The notes below the pieces were generated by a model. The model searched no databases and had not been told where the DNA came from. It worked only from the letters and a program-made list of their open reading frames with translations. Source: Alphaproteobacteria bacterium (lineage in GTDB: Bacteria > Pseudomonadota > Alphaproteobacteria > Micropepsales > Micropepsaceae). From it: a stretch of DNA of 64,000 nt. This document shows, in pieces, positions 62,226-64,000 of this stretch. The stretch is taken from contig JAFARO010000003.1 in NCBI GenBank assembly GCA_019245415.1, positions 420,878-484,877 of the forward strand, given 5' to 3'. Numbering within the stretch: position 1 is the stretch's first letter; every line of letters begins with the position of its first letter. The position numbers and the translations under genes were made by a program.

Positions 62226-62228
62226 AAA

Positions 62229-62330
62229 ATGGAGCGCGCTGAACAAGTCTATCTCCTGTTACTCTTGCGCTAGCTTTACACCTGCATCGCCTTCGGCGTC
62301 ATTTGCCTGTTGCACTGCGTGACTATTTCG
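62229..62330 (+). pseudogene. Degraded trace of a third ridA 3' segment
   Basis: Begins ATGGAGCGCGCTGAACAAG followed by TCTATCT, matching the same breakpoint as the other two copies (ATGGGGCGCGTTCAACAAGG), with substitutions and a one-base gap. Later matches to ridA include CGCCTTCGGCG and GCCTG. No open frame remains. It may be an older, decayed copy; the match is short, so this is tentative. Confidence 0.35.
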
Positions 62331-62757
62331 CGTGCACCTCAGTTGGCAACGACAGTGCAGCTGTCACGGCAAACCAAGCCACTATGAAGATGGTCACCGA
62401 CAGAAATCCCGCCATTGCAGTGAAAAGTGTAAAGAAACCGCGAGGCCAACTGTCACCTGCTACGCCGTCGTCTCTTGCAATATTGACCGACATCCGGCGC
62501 CGCCACCAAAGCGTGATCGGAAAAAGAAGTCCAAGAACAACCAGATCCAAAGCAACGACGGCCACAAATTTGTTTAGATACCCGAGAATCGTGGGGCCAA
62601 GAGACCGAACTACGTCGTATTTTGCAAAAACTCCTCCAATGAAAAGTACGAACAGCCCGGCCACTCCAGAAATCCAAAATCGCAAATAGGTCAGTATGTC
62701 CGGAATGAATGACACCTCCATTTCCAGTTTTCTCTTGTCCAGCGCGGAATAAGTCAT
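62323..62757 (-). CDS. Membrane protein of unknown function
   Basis: 144 residues with about three or four membrane segments (FWISGVAGLFVLFIGGVFA, FVAVVALDLVVLGLLFPIT, FFTLFTAMAGFLSVTIFIVAW). N-terminal part is short and charged. No family recognised. Notably lower in GC than the neighbouring pccB and ridA, suggesting separate origin. Its stop lies within the ridA trace at 62229. Confidence 0.6.
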   Translation of the reverse strand: MTYSALDKRKLEMEVSFIPDILTYLRFWISGVAGLFVLFIGGVFAKYDVVRSLGPTILGYLNKFVAVVALDLVVLGLLFPITLWWRRRMSVNIARDDGVAGDSWPRGFFTLFTAMAGFLSVTIFIVAWFAVTAALSLPTEVHAK

Positions 62758-62819
62758 ATCTCACCCCCTCTACATCTGGTGGGATTTTAAAACCAAATAT
62801 ATCATAGATTGCAAGCGCG

Positions 62820-64000
62820 CTAAAGCGGTATATTGTCGTGCTTCTTCCAGATCTCCGTCACCTTCTTGTTCTTCAGCATGCGCAGCGCGCGGCAGACGCG
62901 CCAGCGGGTGGAGTGGGGGCGGATGACGTCGTCGATATAGCCGCGTGAGGCCGCGATGAAGGGGTTCAGGAAGCGGTCCTCGTATTCCCTGGTGCGGGCG
63001 GCGATGGCGTCGGGATCGCCGCGTTCTCCGCGGAAGATGATCTCCACCGCCCCTTTCGCGCCCATCACCGCGATCTGCGCGCTCGGCCAAGCGTAGTTCA
63101 CGTCGGCGCGCATGTGCTTGGACGCCATCACGTCATAGGCGCCGCCATAGGCCTTGCGCGTGATCACCGTCACCTTCGGCGTCGTCGCCTCCGCATAGGC
63201 GAAGAGAAGCTTGGCGCCGTGCTTGATGATGCCGCCATGCTCCTGCGCCACGCCGGGCAGAAATCCCGGCACGTCGACGAAGGTGACGATCGGGATGTTG
63301 AAGCAGTCGCAAAAACGGACGAAGCGCGCGGCTTTGCGGCTGGCGTCGCTGTCGAGAACGCCGGCCAGCACCATGGGCTGGTTGGCGACGAAGCCGACCG
63401 TGGCGCCCTCCAGCCGTCCGAAGCCGGTGACGATGTTGCGCGCGAAGGCTTCGCCGATCTCGAAGAAATCGCCCTCGTCCACGACCTTCAGGATCAGTTC
63501 CTTGATGTCGTAGGGCTTGTTCGGGTTCTCCGGCACCAAGGTGTCCAGCGACATCTCGGGGCGGTGCGGATCGTCGCTCGTTTGCCGGCGCGGCACGCCG
63601 TCGCGATTGCTCAGGGGCAGGAAATCGAACATCCGCCGCAACTCTTCCAGGCAGATCACGTCGTTGTCATAGGCGTTGTCGGCGACCGCGGATTTGGTGG
63701 TATGCACCTTGGCGCCGCCGAGATCCTCCGGCGTGACGTCCTCCTGCGTCACCGTCTTCACCACGTCGGGACCGGTGATGAACATGTAGGAGGTGTCGCG
63801 CACCATGAAGATGAAGTCGGTCATCGCCGGCGAATAGACGTCGTCGCCCGCGTAGGGGCCCATGATGGCGCTGATCTGCGGCACCACGCCCGACGCCAGC
63901 ACGTTGCCCTTGAACACCTCGCCATAGCCCGCGAGGCTCGACACGCCCTCCTGGATGCGCGCGCCGCCGGCGTCGAGCAGGCCGATGATCGGCGCGCCGT
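62820..64000 (-). CDS. pccB: Propionyl-CoA carboxylase beta subunit, N-terminal part missing at window edge
   Basis: About 394 codons of the carboxyltransferase subunit; the gene continues beyond 64000. Visible are [105 protein letters not shown] and the C-terminal KKHDNIPL typical of PccB. It partners PccA (53185). Together they carboxylate propionyl-CoA. The order on the chromosome separates the subunits by about 8 kb. Confidence 0.9.
   Translation of the reverse strand, partial: GAPIIGLLDAGGARIQEGVSSLAGYGEVFKGNVLASGVVPQISAIMGPYAGDDVYSPAMTDFIFMVRDTSYMFITGPDVVKTVTQEDVTPEDLGGAKVHTTKSAVADNAYDNDVICLEELRRMFDFLPLSNRDGVPRRQTSDDPHRPEMSLDTLVPENPNKPYDIKELILKVVDEGDFFEIGEAFARNIVTGFGRLEGATVGFVANQPMVLAGVLDSDASRKAARFVRFCDCFNIPIVTFVDVPGFLPGVAQEHGGIIKHGAKLLFAYAEATTPKVTVITRKAYGGAYDVMASKHMRADVNYAWPSAQIAVMGAKGAVEIIFRGERGDPDAIAARTREYEDRFLNPFIAASRGYIDDVIRPHSTRWRVCRALRMLKNKKVTEIWKKHDNIPL

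Overview
The window is GC-rich chromosomal DNA from an alphaproteobacterium. The evidence is a DivK-PleD response-regulator pair of the Caulobacter/Rhizobiales type, alphaproteobacterial families DUF3572 and DUF1489, clpS-clpA, a phasin, and branched-chain and propionyl-CoA catabolism. A soil-type aerobic heterotroph related to Rhizomicrobium/Micropepsaceae would fit, but the genus cannot be fixed from sequence alone. No rRNA, CRISPR array, integrase or classical transposase was seen. Two tRNA genes are present: Pro(GGG) and Leu(GAG).

Layout. 1-5 kb: the start of a HAD-like gene cut by the left edge, DUF3572, divK-pleD, a gene-poor stretch and a soluble hybrid histidine kinase. 5-7.3 kb: an arsenic operon (arsR, arsI, arsC-type phosphatase, aqpS). 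7.3-16.2 kb: DsbA/FrnE-like protein, alpha-methylacyl-CoA racemase, histidine phosphatase, exported repeat proteins, exonuclease III and tRNA-Pro. 16.3-17.9 kb: a membrane-tethered GH19-like protein and a possible 41-residue membrane protein. 17.9-28.1 kb: clpA/clpS, phasin, D,D-carboxypeptidase with SPOR domain, sialidase-like protein, J-domain protein and putA. 28-30.7 kb: panC, a methyltransferase, a lipoprotein and DUF1489. 30.9-44.3 kb: a leucine-degradation set (mccA, mccB, thiolase, ivd), all on the minus strand but broken up by LemA/M48, a Phd antitoxin, a PD-(D/E)XK-like protein, a RelE/ParE-type module and unknown membrane proteins. 44-51 kb: cyclopropane-synthase-like methyltransferase, tRNA-Leu, cysH with a siroheme-synthase-like domain, an orphan fliN-like gene overlapping lipB, acylphosphatase and an S41-like protease. 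51-64 kb: TonB-dependent receptor, pccA, DUF4010 membrane protein, beta-helix/M28 peptidase pair, ridA, a GloVer-repeat protein, ridA remnants, a DUF559 nuclease inside inverted repeats, and pccB cut by the right edge.

How genes work together. Leucine breakdown (Ivd, MccAB, thiolase) and propionyl-CoA carboxylation (PccAB) feed central metabolism; PutA does the same for proline, and the racemase acts on methyl-branched acyl-CoAs. ClpS hands substrates to ClpA. DivK and PleD are cell-cycle and cyclic-di-GMP regulators. ArsR, ArsI, ArsC and AqpS together give resistance to inorganic arsenic and probably to methylarsenite.

The most distinctive feature is the intergenic DNA. Four families of dispersed palindromic elements (called A to D here) occupy many gene boundaries. 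One family-D pair brackets a DUF559 endonuclease-like gene in inverted orientation, and the last residues of that protein are encoded by the repeat. The unit lies between decayed copies of the 3' end of ridA. This is the best candidate for an undescribed system here: a nuclease associated with REP-like palindromes, comparable in arrangement to REP/RAYT pairs.
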